DNA of 7,023 nucleotides from QQUD01 sp039029915 (GCA_039029915.1 JBCCFD010000423.1:1-7023), one strand, 5' to 3'. Positions 1 to 5,685 are shown, numbered from the stretch's first letter. The notes: generated by a model from the letters alone, not told the origin. A program made the numbers and translations.

Positions 1-671
1 AATTCGGACAGTTTAAATGCTTTGGGAGTTGAAACGGCACCGTTAATCTCTAATTGCCACTGCTCTGGATTGACTTGTGGCGGACGGTCGGCAATCCAGC
101 TGACGACGGGGAAACGGCCGTCTTCTAAACCGCGGGCATAGGAGCCAGTGAACCGCCGTTCAGCGCCCGGAAGCGCAAAGCTGTTTTTGGTTCTGGCCGA
201 GACCTGCCACAGAAGAGCCCCTGCGGCGGCAAAAACGGCCGTTCGCAAAAACATCTTTCTATCCTTTGACGCCGGCATCCGAAACACAAAACGCAGTTTC
301 CAAGCGTGCCACAGCATCAGCGCCATAAGCGGAATCGATAAATAGATATGCCAACTGACATAGCTAATCCGTAAAAAGTATTGTGGGCCAACAAACGTCC
401 AAATTAGCCCCAGAATGAGAGTAGCAAGGAGGAGGAAAGTGGTAACGACAAAAACAATCCGCTGAACTGTCCACACCCTTTTACGCCGAACAGCGCTAAA
501 TATGACCGTTCCCTTCCAGTAAAGAAGAACCACAATGGCGTAAGCGCCAATGCTGTGTGACCAAAGCACCCAGTTAAATTGGGATTCATTATTGATTAAG
601 CCAAAGTAGCCCGACACAACTTGCACGATAAGAATCAGCAATAGAATTGTATTTACCCAAGGTGCTTTCAT
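1..671 (-). CDS. Membrane-anchored molybdopterin-dependent oxidoreductase (sulfite oxidase-like), 3' end beyond the left edge
   Basis: Reading the minus strand from ATG at 671 gives 223 uninterrupted codons running off the left edge, so the C-terminus is missing. An in-frame TGA (678-680) lies three codons upstream and fixes this as the earliest start; no clear Shine-Dalgarno is visible. Residues 1-126 form about four hydrophobic helices (roughly 4-26, 34-52, 72-94, 102-126) with H39, H108 and H122 as possible heme b ligands, like a small cytochrome b561-type domain. A basic cytoplasmic stretch follows, with a Tat-like RKMFLR (138-143) and a fifth hydrophobic segment (144-158). From about 174, 'RFTGSY' and 'FPVVSWIADRPP' match the start of the molybdopterin-binding sulfite oxidase fold. 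By inference the molybdenum domain sits outside the membrane and exchanges electrons through the membrane heme. The substrate cannot be told; the catalytic cysteine would lie off the window. Confidence 0.82.
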   Translation of the reverse strand, partial: MKAPWVNTILLLILIVQVVSGYFGLINNESQFNWVLWSHSIGAYAIVVLLYWKGTVIFSAVRRKRVWTVQRIVFVVTTFLLLATLILGLIWTFVGPQYFLRISYVSWHIYLSIPLMALMLWHAWKLRFVFRMPASKDRKMFLRTAVFAAAGALLWQVSARTKNSFALPGAERRFTGSYARGLEDGRFPVVSWIADRPPQVNPEQWQLEINGAVSTPKAFKLSE

Positions 672-784
672 ATTACATCATACGCGCCATAGATATCATC
701 GTTCAGACAGATTTAGTTGTTTTTAATCTCTAGTAGAAAACTACTGTTTAATATCCATTTTGAATTTTGCGTTTTGTTGCAAAT

Positions 785-1417
785 TTATTGGGCTAAAAGA
801 TCAAATTGGGTTTTGATTCGGTTCATGAAGGCTTGCTTACTGCCATTCCACGTAAACGCTTGACCAAAAATAACGTCGCAAAAGAAGGGGAGAAATAGGG
901 ATGTGCCTCGTGGAAGCGTTTTACCCATACCTCTTAGAAAAACTGGCACAACAGGGACATCAGGGCATCTTCGTGAGAGATGCGCAACCCCGCTTTTAAA
1001 TTCTGACATCTGCTCAGGCTCTCCGCGTGATCCCTCAGGAAACATGATAACAATATCACCGTTTGTCAGGGCATCTGCGATGGGGCTTAGGGGATCGTTT
1101 TGCTTTTCTTTTCTTCTGCGATCGATGGGGATAATGTTTACAATGTGGGTGGCAAACCAACCAATGGCCCTGTTTTTTAACCAATAGTCGGAAGCTGCAA
1201 TGGGTCTGACTTTGTAGAGGACGTTTAGTGGAAAGAGGGCCATCAACACGGCCGTATCCATATGGCTGTTATGGTTGGCTACCACAATCATGGGCCCATC
1301 TTTTGGAACTCGATGCTGATTCTTAATATTTATGCCGACCAACACGTTCAAAATGGGCCGGATGATTAAAATTACAATTACTTTTTGAAGCCAGCGGACG
1401 GGCTTTGACTTGAACAT
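785..1417 (-). CDS. plsC: 1-acyl-sn-glycerol-3-phosphate acyltransferase (PlsC/LPLAT family)
   Basis: A 210-residue protein with the full set of acyltransferase blocks: 'NHNSHMD' at 48-54 (catalytic H49, D54), 'KVRPIAASDYW' at 69-79, 'FPEGSRGE' at 126-133 and 'VPVVPVFLRG' at 154-163. The family transfers an acyl chain to lysophosphatidic acid, giving phosphatidic acid at the cytoplasmic membrane face; a hydrophobic stretch at about 13-28 could anchor it. The length fits the short PlsC class. The ATG at 1417 is preceded by GGAG (1423-1426) with 5 nt spacing. It lies 17 bp downstream of the CdsA-like gene on the same strand, so the two are probably one transcript and belong to successive steps of lipid synthesis. 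The exact acyl acceptor is not certain; some relatives acylate other lysolipids. The palindrome ACGGCCGT (1248-1255) encodes the Thr-Ala-Val just after the catalytic motif. Confidence 0.88.
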   Translation of the reverse strand: MFKSKPVRWLQKVIVILIIRPILNVLVGINIKNQHRVPKDGPMIVVANHNSHMDTAVLMALFPLNVLYKVRPIAASDYWLKNRAIGWFATHIVNIIPIDRRRKEKQNDPLSPIADALTNGDIVIMFPEGSRGEPEQMSEFKSGVAHLSRRCPDVPVVPVFLRGMGKTLPRGTSLFLPFFCDVIFGQAFTWNGSKQAFMNRIKTQFDLLAQ

Positions 1418-1434
1418 AGCGGCTCCAAAGTGAT

Positions 1435-2280
1435 TTAAAGAAAGGCGAGTCTAATCAGATGAAAATAGATGGGAGCCGAGAGGGTATAGCCCGCAATTTG
1501 AAGCAGGATGCCCCCGTGGCCCTGAACCGTTCGCCAATGGATGGGAATGCGGACACTTTCTTGAAGCATCTGGACAAACCCCTGTGCAGTAAACACTGCC
1601 GTTCCAACTGAGGCCCCGATGACCAGCGCGTAGCTTAAAGGTAGCACAATAAAAAGCGGTACAATGATGGCTGAGAAAACGGCGGTGATTAGGCCAATTC
1701 CCAAAGCAGAAGTCCAAGTAAACATGGGGGGACCTTTAAACGGCCGTAAAAATAAATCCCTTGCCAGTGAAACAAATATGGCAAATTGCACCAGAACGAC
1801 CAAATAAAGAACGTTGCCGTTCTGGGAAAGCGGGGGAGCCACCTCACGGGGTGTGACCATGATTAAAACAAGATGTCCTAGCCCAAATAGGAAAGGTATC
1901 ATGCCCCAAACCAGCGGGCGAATTGTATCCTTAAAGAAAAAGCGCTTTTTTCGAATATACAATGATAAACAGATTCCTAAAAACACCACGAGGGGAATCC
2001 AGATGACATAAAGGCCATATCTGTCGGTTGCCGCCCAATAGATGAGAAGGGGAATGGTGAAATAAGCAATCAAAACGCTACCCCGGTCCATGCGATGGGT
2101 CGGAATCATGCTTAAATAATCTTTTAGGGCGAGGAAACAAAGGTAGCCAATTGTGATGTAGGCAAACGGCCGTATGGGTTGCAATAAGATGAAAAGCAAA
2201 ATTGGATGCATCCACCAGACGCGATGTCGCAAGCGATTTTCTAAAAATAAGGGCAGGGAATGTAGTGGCAATGTTGTCAT
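1435..2280 (-). CDS. CdsA-like (phosphatidate cytidylyltransferase family) membrane protein with degenerate signature
   Basis: 281 residues, very hydrophobic, with about eight membrane segments (for example around 24-52, 70-107, 121-143, 150-168, 185-235 and 259-280). The C-terminus 'QGHGGILLQIAGYTLSAP' (253-270) lines up with the CdsA signature GHGG-x-x-D-R-x-D-S-x(4)-A-P, which supports membership of the CDP-diglyceride synthase family, including YnbB-like forms. However, the positions expected to be Asp, Arg and Asp are L260, Q261 and A263, and the upstream K-R and K-D of the signature are not recognisable. The frame is open with no stop or frameshift, so this is substitution, not breakage. 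It may be a pseudoenzyme or a diverged enzyme. It precedes plsC by 17 bp in an apparent lipid operon. The start at 2280 is the only plausible early ATG; no good Shine-Dalgarno precedes it. Confidence 0.7.
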   Translation of the reverse strand: MTTLPLHSLPLFLENRLRHRVWWMHPILLFILLQPIRPFAYITIGYLCFLALKDYLSMIPTHRMDRGSVLIAYFTIPLLIYWAATDRYGLYVIWIPLVVFLGICLSLYIRKKRFFFKDTIRPLVWGMIPFLFGLGHLVLIMVTPREVAPPLSQNGNVLYLVVLVQFAIFVSLARDLFLRPFKGPPMFTWTSALGIGLITAVFSAIIVPLFIVLPLSYALVIGASVGTAVFTAQGFVQMLQESVRIPIHWRTVQGHGGILLQIAGYTLSAPIYFHLIRLAFL

Positions 2281-2509
2281 ATTACGAACCAGGGTCGCTT
2301 ACTTCTAAATGGTTATAGGCTTTGTCTTCCAACCTCAATATCTGCTACAAAAATCTGATTAGTTTTTGTGCAATCAAACTGCTCAAAACAGGGGCCTGAG
2401 AAGCAGCAGTTTGAAAAATTTCCAGTAAATGATTTACGCTTCTACCACCGTAGATAACACGGCATAATTTAACACGTTGCGGAAATTATGAAAATAGCTA
2501 ATTTTTCGT
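2281..2509. other. 229-bp intergenic region between the esterase and the CdsA-like gene
   Basis: No gene is visible here. It holds three inverted repeats: a 9-bp imperfect hairpin at the esterase end (2481-2519), a 10-bp stem at 2374-2383/2405-2414, and a 7-bp stem ACAAAAA/TTTTTGT at 2347-2353/2363-2369. A weak minus-strand promoter candidate for the CdsA-like gene reads TTGAGG (complement of 2333-2338) and TATAAC (complement of 2312-2317) with a short 15-bp spacer; I give it little weight. Confidence 0.5.
2374..2414. repeat. Inverted repeat, 10-bp stem
   Basis: TCAAACTGCT (2374-2383) pairs perfectly with AGCAGTTTGA (2405-2414) across a 21-nt loop that contains a small CAGG/CCTG stem of its own. 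No T-run follows on either strand, so it does not look like a standard intrinsic terminator. It could be a structured leader or a small degraded element. Confidence 0.45.
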
Positions 2510-2519
2510 TCATAATTCC
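2481..2519 (-). terminator. Possible AT-rich terminator hairpin of the esterase gene
   Basis: AATTATGAA (2484-2492) pairs with TTCATAATT (2509-2517); GG/CC extends the stem past a one-base bulge, and an inner AAAAT/ATTTT could extend it further. The stop codon of the esterase (2510-2512) lies inside the stem. On the minus strand no U-run follows the stem, so termination is only a possibility. Confidence 0.3.
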
Positions 2520-3475
2520 ATCAAAAACTGAAAAATTTGGTCTTTGTGACCGCGTAAATCTTCGTGCCCAAAATCAGGGTAAAGTTCAACATTTTTAGGA
2601 GACTGTATTTTATTGTATGCCGCAAATTGAGTGGACGGCGGGCAAATTTGATCGGCTAATCCAACACTCATCATGACCTCAGCTTTGATTCTCGGACAAA
2701 GATATTGAATATCGATGTAACCGAGTTTTGTGAAAATTTCCTCCTCCCGTTCGTGGCGAGGATCAAATAGACGGAAGTAGGTTTGAATTTCTTCGTAAGC
2801 ATCTACGGCTAAATCCATATCCCAAACGCGTTTGTAGTCGCTTAAAAAGGGGAAAACAGGGGCGGCTCGTTTGATGCGCGGTTCTAAGGCTGAGCAGGCT
2901 AATGTCAAAGCACCGCCTTGGCTTCCCCCCATTGCGCCAACTCGGGTTTCATCGACATTTGGCATATCCATCACGATGCCAGCTAGCTGAGCCGTGTCTA
3001 GAAAAACCTGGCGAAAAAGAAGCTTTTTGGGGTCCTCATTGTCTAAGCCCCGTATGATATGCCCCTGCATGGTGTTGCCAACCGTGCCGCCTTTGTCTTC
3101 AGAAAGTCCGCCTTGCCCCCTGCAATCAAGCGCGGCCACGCTAAATCCGGCTGCAGCATAGCCTAATTTGTCCTGCCAATCTCCTGAGTTGCCTGTATAG
3201 CCGTGGAACATGACAACAGCAGGGTGCTGCTTCTCTGGCTGAGTAGGCTGAATTAGCTTGGCGTGGATGCGTGCACCGCCAACCCCAGTGAAGTAAAGGT
3301 GGGAACATTTAGCGAAGCTCGTTTGAAATTCAGCCGGTACCAGTTCGATATTTGGCTCAACGGCACGCATTTCACTTAATGACTCATCCCAATAGCTATC
3401 AAAATCGGTTGGTCTTGGATTGGTTCCTTGGTATGTATAAAGCTCATCAAGTGACAAGTCAAAAGAAAGGGGCAT
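2510..3475 (-). CDS. Acetyl xylan esterase / cephalosporin-C deacetylase (CE7 family, alpha/beta hydrolase)
   Basis: A complete 321-residue protein, the usual CE7 length. It shows the family hallmarks in order: 'HGYTG' (91-95, oxyanion side), 'RGQGG' (119-123), 'GGSQGG' (183-188, nucleophile S185), D275 in 'GLADQICPP', and H304 in 'FGHE'. The triad spacing is close to that of Bacillus CE7 enzymes. The family removes acetyl groups from acetylated xylo-oligosaccharides and small esters including cephalosporin C. There is no signal peptide, consistent with the intracellular location common in CE7, where it would act on imported oligosaccharides. The ATG at 3475 follows AAGGA (3483-3487) with 7 nt spacing. 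No glycan-uptake or glycosidase genes flank it, so the natural substrate is open. It has no copy of the ACGGCCGT palindrome found in most neighbours, which alone is not significant. Confidence 0.92.
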   Translation of the reverse strand: MPLSFDLSLDELYTYQGTNPRPTDFDSYWDESLSEMRAVEPNIELVPAEFQTSFAKCSHLYFTGVGGARIHAKLIQPTQPEKQHPAVVMFHGYTGNSGDWQDKLGYAAAGFSVAALDCRGQGGLSEDKGGTVGNTMQGHIIRGLDNEDPKKLLFRQVFLDTAQLAGIVMDMPNVDETRVGAMGGSQGGALTLACSALEPRIKRAAPVFPFLSDYKRVWDMDLAVDAYEEIQTYFRLFDPRHEREEEIFTKLGYIDIQYLCPRIKAEVMMSVGLADQICPPSTQFAAYNKIQSPKNVELYPDFGHEDLRGHKDQIFQFLMEL

Positions 3476-3681
3476 GCGTTTTTCCTTTTGTAAAAAATTT
3501 TGGAAGCAATTGATACCTATAAAATATCAACAATCCTTTAAAATTCAAGCACAATATTCAACTTTGTATTTTCCCCTTAATAGAAACTAAATAAACCATC
3601 TCTACCTATTTATTTCGTCGCGCATCTGGCGGGTTGCAGATAGAGTAAGATTCTTCGGATAAAATTTAAACAGTTCGTATC

Positions 3682-3719
3682 TACGCAAATACTAGTCACT
3701 AAGCGGGTCGAAGTGGCTT
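3682..3719 (+). repeat. Degraded single-arm copy of the 5568-5648 hairpin element
   Basis: These 38 bases align without gaps to 5574-5611 with 31 matches by my count. The alignment starts with the shared TACGCAAATA and includes GTCACT and GTCGAAGTG. The second arm of the element is not present downstream, so this looks like an old half copy. The two copies are in the same orientation. Confidence 0.65.
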
Positions 3720-3723
3720 ATGT

Positions 3724-3777
3724 GGAGAACAAATAGTATTTTGAAATAAATCGGCTTCGTAAAAGTTTTTGTTCTCC
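3724..3777. repeat. Inverted repeat, 10-bp arms
   Basis: GGAGAACAAA (3724-3733) is perfectly complementary to TTTGTTCTCC (3768-3777) across a 34-nt loop. It begins four bases after the degraded repeat copy. Neither strand shows the compact GC-rich stem and T-run of an intrinsic terminator. Confidence 0.55.
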
Positions 3778-3780
3778 TGA

Positions 3781-3833
3781 AAGTAATTTTCATCTGGTTG
3801 CTTTTTATTCAAGATATTTGTTGAAAATTACTT
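3781..3833. repeat. Inverted repeat, 12-bp arms
   Basis: AAGTAATTTTCA (3781-3792) is perfectly complementary to TGAAAATTACTT (3822-3833) with a 29-nt loop. It follows the previous inverted repeat by three bases and ends 10 bases before the putative -35 box of the DinB-like gene, so it may affect that promoter or be a remnant of a small mobile element. Confidence 0.55.
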
Positions 3834-3843
3834 ATATCACCCT

Positions 3844-3876
3844 TTGACACGCTCAACGGCGTAGGTTCTGTACAAT
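3844..3876 (+). promoter_or_regulatory. Candidate promoter of the DinB-like gene
   Basis: TTGACA (3844-3849) is a perfect sigma-70-type -35 box and TACAAT (3871-3876) a near-consensus -10 box, but the spacer is 21 bp, longer than the usual 16-19. The boxes sit 24 bp upstream of the start codon. Either the true -10 differs or this is a weak or activated promoter. Confidence 0.35.
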
Positions 3877-3899
3877 AATAAACATAGAGGAGTGTTCAC

Positions 3900-4466
3900 A
3901 TGCTTGATTTTAGCGGCGTCTTTCAAGGTGAAAAGACAATTGATGATGTATTAGAAGGTGTTGGCATATCAGAGCTGCGTGATCTAACAAATGAAATGAC
4001 CGATACGATTTTAGGATATATGGAAAATTGTTCGGATGCAGATGTGGTGTTTCAGCCTGTAGACCCCAAAGCAAATGATCCCTATGCAGATGATCAGGGA
4101 GATGAAAATTTGGCTTGGAATTTGGGCCATCTTGTTGTTCACGTGACGGCATCTTCGGAAGAAGCTGCTGCTTTGGCAGCAGAGATGGCGCGCGGTGTAG
4201 AGTTCCACGGCCGTTCTCGCAGTGAAGTCCCATGGCAAACCGTAAAAACCATCGAGCAATGTCGGCATCGCTTAGAAGAGAGCCGTCGGATGTGCTTGGC
4301 GAGCTTAGATATGTGGCCAGACAATCCTGACCTTGACTCCAAAATCAAGCCTTTTGAAAGCGCACCGGAAATGAATGCTATTGGTCGTTTCTCAATGGGT
4401 TTGGCACATGCCGGTAGTCACTTAGCACAAATTCAAGAAGTTGTTCGCCAAGCCAAAGCGAACTGA
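3900..4466 (+). CDS. DinB-like (DinB/YfiT superfamily) metal-binding four-helix protein
   Basis: 188 residues, complete. The ATG at 3900 follows GAGGAG (3887-3892) with 7 nt spacing. The predicted helices carry the DinB-fold histidine pattern: H77 in 'WNLGHLVVH' (73-81) and the pair H170/H174 in 'GLAHAGSHLAQIQE' (167-180), which in this superfamily bind a divalent metal (often Zn or Ni). The length is typical. Some relatives are thiol transferases (bacillithiol, mycothiol) or damage-inducible proteins of unknown activity; nothing here points to a particular substrate. It has no signal peptide and is presumably cytoplasmic. The next gene starts about 90 bp downstream on the same strand, behind a long inverted repeat, so cotranscription is uncertain. 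It carries one ACGGCCGT palindrome (4207-4214). The superfamily call is fairly secure; the function is unknown. Confidence 0.72.
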   Translation: MLDFSGVFQGEKTIDDVLEGVGISELRDLTNEMTDTILGYMENCSDADVVFQPVDPKANDPYADDQGDENLAWNLGHLVVHVTASSEEAAALAAEMARGVEFHGRSRSEVPWQTVKTIEQCRHRLEESRRMCLASLDMWPDNPDLDSKIKPFESAPEMNAIGRFSMGLAHAGSHLAQIQEVVRQAKAN

Positions 4467-4476
4467 CTCTTTTAAA

Positions 4477-4537
4477 AAGCATCGTAAGCTTTTACTGGAT
4501 TTAGGCTATCAAAATAAGGTGAATGCTTACGATGTTT
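4477..4537. repeat. Long-armed inverted repeat between the DinB-like and HD genes
   Basis: CATCGTAAGC (4480-4489) pairs perfectly with GCTTACGATG (4525-4534); a G-T pair and two A-T pairs extend the stem to 13 bp (4477-4489/4525-4537). The loop is 35 nt. On the minus strand the stem is followed directly by a T-run (complement of 4474-4478), a terminator-like arrangement. On the plus strand only three T follow. It could end dinB transcription weakly or block antisense transcription from the right. Confidence 0.5.
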
Positions 4538-4556
4538 GACCCTCATAATCTTAAAG

Positions 4557-5171
4557 ATGAAATCTAACTGGCTTGACTTTGCACAAAGAATAGAGGTTCC
4601 TGCCCATCTTGCTGAAGAGGTTTGGCACAAGATTGAGCAGAATCACAGTGAGCCACACCGAGCCTATCACAACCTTGCTCATCTGGAGACGATGTTTCGA
4701 GCGTTGCCTCAGCTGACGGGTAAGCAGGAGTTACCAACGGCCGTTTCCCTCGCTGTGTGGTTTCATGACATTATCTACGATCCAAAAAGCCAGAATAATG
4801 AAGGTGATAGCGCCACTTTGATGGTGAATCTCTTAAAGACACACGTTGATAAAGAGGTGCTTCAAGAGGCAGAGCGGCTCATTTTGCTTACCAAATCGCA
4901 TCAACTGGATGATGAGAAGGATGATAACGGCAGTATTCTGCTTGATGCTGATTTGTCGATTCTTGGAGCGGAGCTAGCTCGATACAGGGCTTATGCTCAG
5001 GCTATCCGCTATGAGTTTAGCCATGTGCCAGATGAGCTGTATATTCCAGGTAGAACGGCCGTTTTAAATCACTTTTTGGGGATGGCACAGATTTATTTAA
5101 CCGAATATGGTCGTGAACATTGGGAGGCTCAAGCTAGGCAAAATCTTACATGGGAAATTGAAAACCTATAA
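4557..5171 (+). CDS. HD-domain predicted metal-dependent phosphohydrolase (COG4339-like)
   Basis: From ATG at 4557 the protein has 204 residues. The frame stays open upstream to a TTG at 4536, which would add seven residues, but that lies inside the 3' arm of an inverted repeat and the ATG is preferred. Neither start has a convincing Shine-Dalgarno. Features match a small family of HD-superfamily proteins: 'EPHRAYHNLAHLE' (32-44, H38 and H42), 'VWFHDIIYDP' (67-76, the H70-D71 pair), N81-E82 downstream, 'TKSH' (112-115) and 'DADLSILG' (130-137). These His/Asp residues would bind the catalytic metals. The substrate is unknown for this family; nucleotide or phosphoester hydrolysis is inferred from the superfamily only. 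It ends overlapping the convergent VOC gene by 6 bp. It carries two AACGGCCGTT palindromes (4736-4745, 5054-5063). Confidence 0.8.
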   Translation: MKSNWLDFAQRIEVPAHLAEEVWHKIEQNHSEPHRAYHNLAHLETMFRALPQLTGKQELPTAVSLAVWFHDIIYDPKSQNNEGDSATLMVNLLKTHVDKEVLQEAERLILLTKSHQLDDEKDDNGSILLDADLSILGAELARYRAYAQAIRYEFSHVPDELYIPGRTAVLNHFLGMAQIYLTEYGREHWEAQARQNLTWEIENL

Positions 5172-5540
5172 ATCTCGATAAAAAGTAAGCCCGTTACTGT
5201 CCATATCATAAAACGCAAACTCACGCGTCCCCCACGGCGTATCGCGTAGGGCCGTATGTTCGTGGAAAAGACCACAGTTTTCATACTCGGTAAAAAGCGC
5301 ATCGACATCATCAATTTCAAAGCGCAAATTTAGTTTTTCGACAGAATCAAAGCCAACTTCATCGTGCCATTGCAAATGAAGCATGACATTGCCTCGTTGA
5401 ATGCCAGCATACCGATTATCCTCTGTTGAATCAACAAAGATCAGTTCAAAGCCTAATTTTTCAACATATTGCTTAATGGCTTTTGGTACATCTCGAACCG
5501 GTAAGACTGGGTGAATTGCTTTAAAGTGTGCCTTTTTCAT
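5166..5540 (-). CDS. VOC-superfamily protein (glyoxalase / bleomycin-resistance fold)
   Basis: 124 residues. The ATG at 5540 is chosen because AAGGAG (5549-5554) lies 8 nt upstream; an in-frame TTG at 5546 would leave only 2 nt. The two beta-alpha-beta repeats of the fold are visible: 'HPVLPVRDVPKAIKQYVEKL' (10-29) opens the first, and the C-terminal 'TPWGTREFAFYDMDSNGL' (101-118) is the classic end of the second. The PWG-REF-DMDSNG ending resembles bleomycin-binding and related small-ligand proteins more than glyoxalase I. These act by sequestering or modifying a small molecule in the cytoplasm, but no substrate can be assigned. The stop TAG (5166-5168) abuts the TAA of the HD gene (5169-5171) on the other strand. 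The MITE-like hairpin sits just upstream, 14 bp from its Shine-Dalgarno, within its leader or promoter. Confidence 0.82.
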   Translation of the reverse strand: MKKAHFKAIHPVLPVRDVPKAIKQYVEKLGFELIFVDSTEDNRYAGIQRGNVMLHLQWHDEVGFDSVEKLNLRFEIDDVDALFTEYENCGLFHEHTALRDTPWGTREFAFYDMDSNGLTFYRDL

Positions 5541-5548
5541 CGGCAAAT

Positions 5549-5554
5549 CTCCTT
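5549..5554 (-). promoter_or_regulatory. Ribosome-binding site that decides the VOC start
   Basis: The minus strand reads AAGGAG here, 8 nt before ATG at 5540 and only 2 nt before the alternative TTG at 5546, favouring the shorter protein. Confidence 0.75.
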
Positions 5555-5567
5555 TTGTTTAATATTT

Positions 5568-5648
5568 AGGACTTACGCAAATAGCGGTCACTGAGCCTGT
5601 CGAAGTGACTTTCTTAACTCTTCGACAGTCTCAGGGTGCGTAAGTCCT
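5568..5648. mobile_element. MITE-like or REP-like palindromic element
   Basis: An 81-bp nearly continuous hairpin. The outer arms AGGACTTACGCA (5568-5579) and TGCGTAAGTCCT (5637-5648) are a perfect 12-bp inverted repeat. The inner arms 5591-5605 and 5620-5634 pair over 15 positions with one mismatch (CTGAG-C-CTGTCGAAG against CTTCGACAG-T-CTCAG), leaving a 14-nt loop. It encodes nothing. Sequences like CACTGAGCCTGTCGAAGTG are, as I recall, widespread small intergenic repeats in bacteria, and ACTTACGCA-type ends occur in some insertion-sequence inverted repeats. I see no clear target-site duplication. It sits between the 3' end of lysA and the 5' end of the VOC gene, both on the minus strand, and could end lysA transcripts, although no T-run follows. 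Confidence 0.7.
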
Positions 5649-5685
5649 GATATGTTTTAAAAGCCAAATAAAATTGATCAATCCG

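Larger units (their letters stand above)
3476..3899. other. 424-bp divergent intergenic region
   Basis: This region separates the minus-strand esterase from the plus-strand DinB-like gene and must carry promoters for both. I see no open frame of note and no tRNA or other RNA gene. From left to right it holds the esterase leader with its Shine-Dalgarno, about 170 bp of AT-rich sequence without recognisable structure, a degraded repeat copy (3682-3719), two adjacent inverted repeats (3724-3777 and 3781-3833), and the promoter and ribosome-binding site of the next gene. Confidence 0.6.

Noticed and set aside
148..345. Plus-strand 65-codon open frame
   Set aside because: It lies antisense to the molybdopterin oxidoreductase, whose minus-strand frame has clear membrane segments and family motifs.
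404..589. Minus-strand 61-codon frame with hydrophobic content
   Set aside because: Same strand but a different frame from the membrane domain of the oxidoreductase; a shadow.
729..748. AGTAG/CTACT hairpin downstream of plsC, considered as a terminator
   Set aside because: Only a 5-bp stem and no adjacent T-run on the minus strand.
1451..1717. Minus-strand 88-codon frame inside the CdsA-like gene; considered as evidence of a frameshift
   Set aside because: The main frame continues through the GHGG block to its own stop, and the alternative frame gives no CdsA residues, so the missing acidic residues are not due to a frameshift.
2174..4206. 2-kb stretch without the ACGGCCGT word, considered as a sign that the esterase gene was acquired
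   Set aside because: At one copy per about 600 bp a gap of this size, part of it intergenic, is not strong evidence; codon use looks no different by eye.
3910..4348. Three overlapping minus-strand frames
   Set aside because: All are antisense to the DinB-like gene, which has a strong ribosome-binding site and family histidines.
4536..4556. TTG start giving a longer HD protein
   Set aside because: The start lies in the arm of an inverted repeat with no well-spaced Shine-Dalgarno, and the extra residues lack family support; ATG at 4557 preferred.
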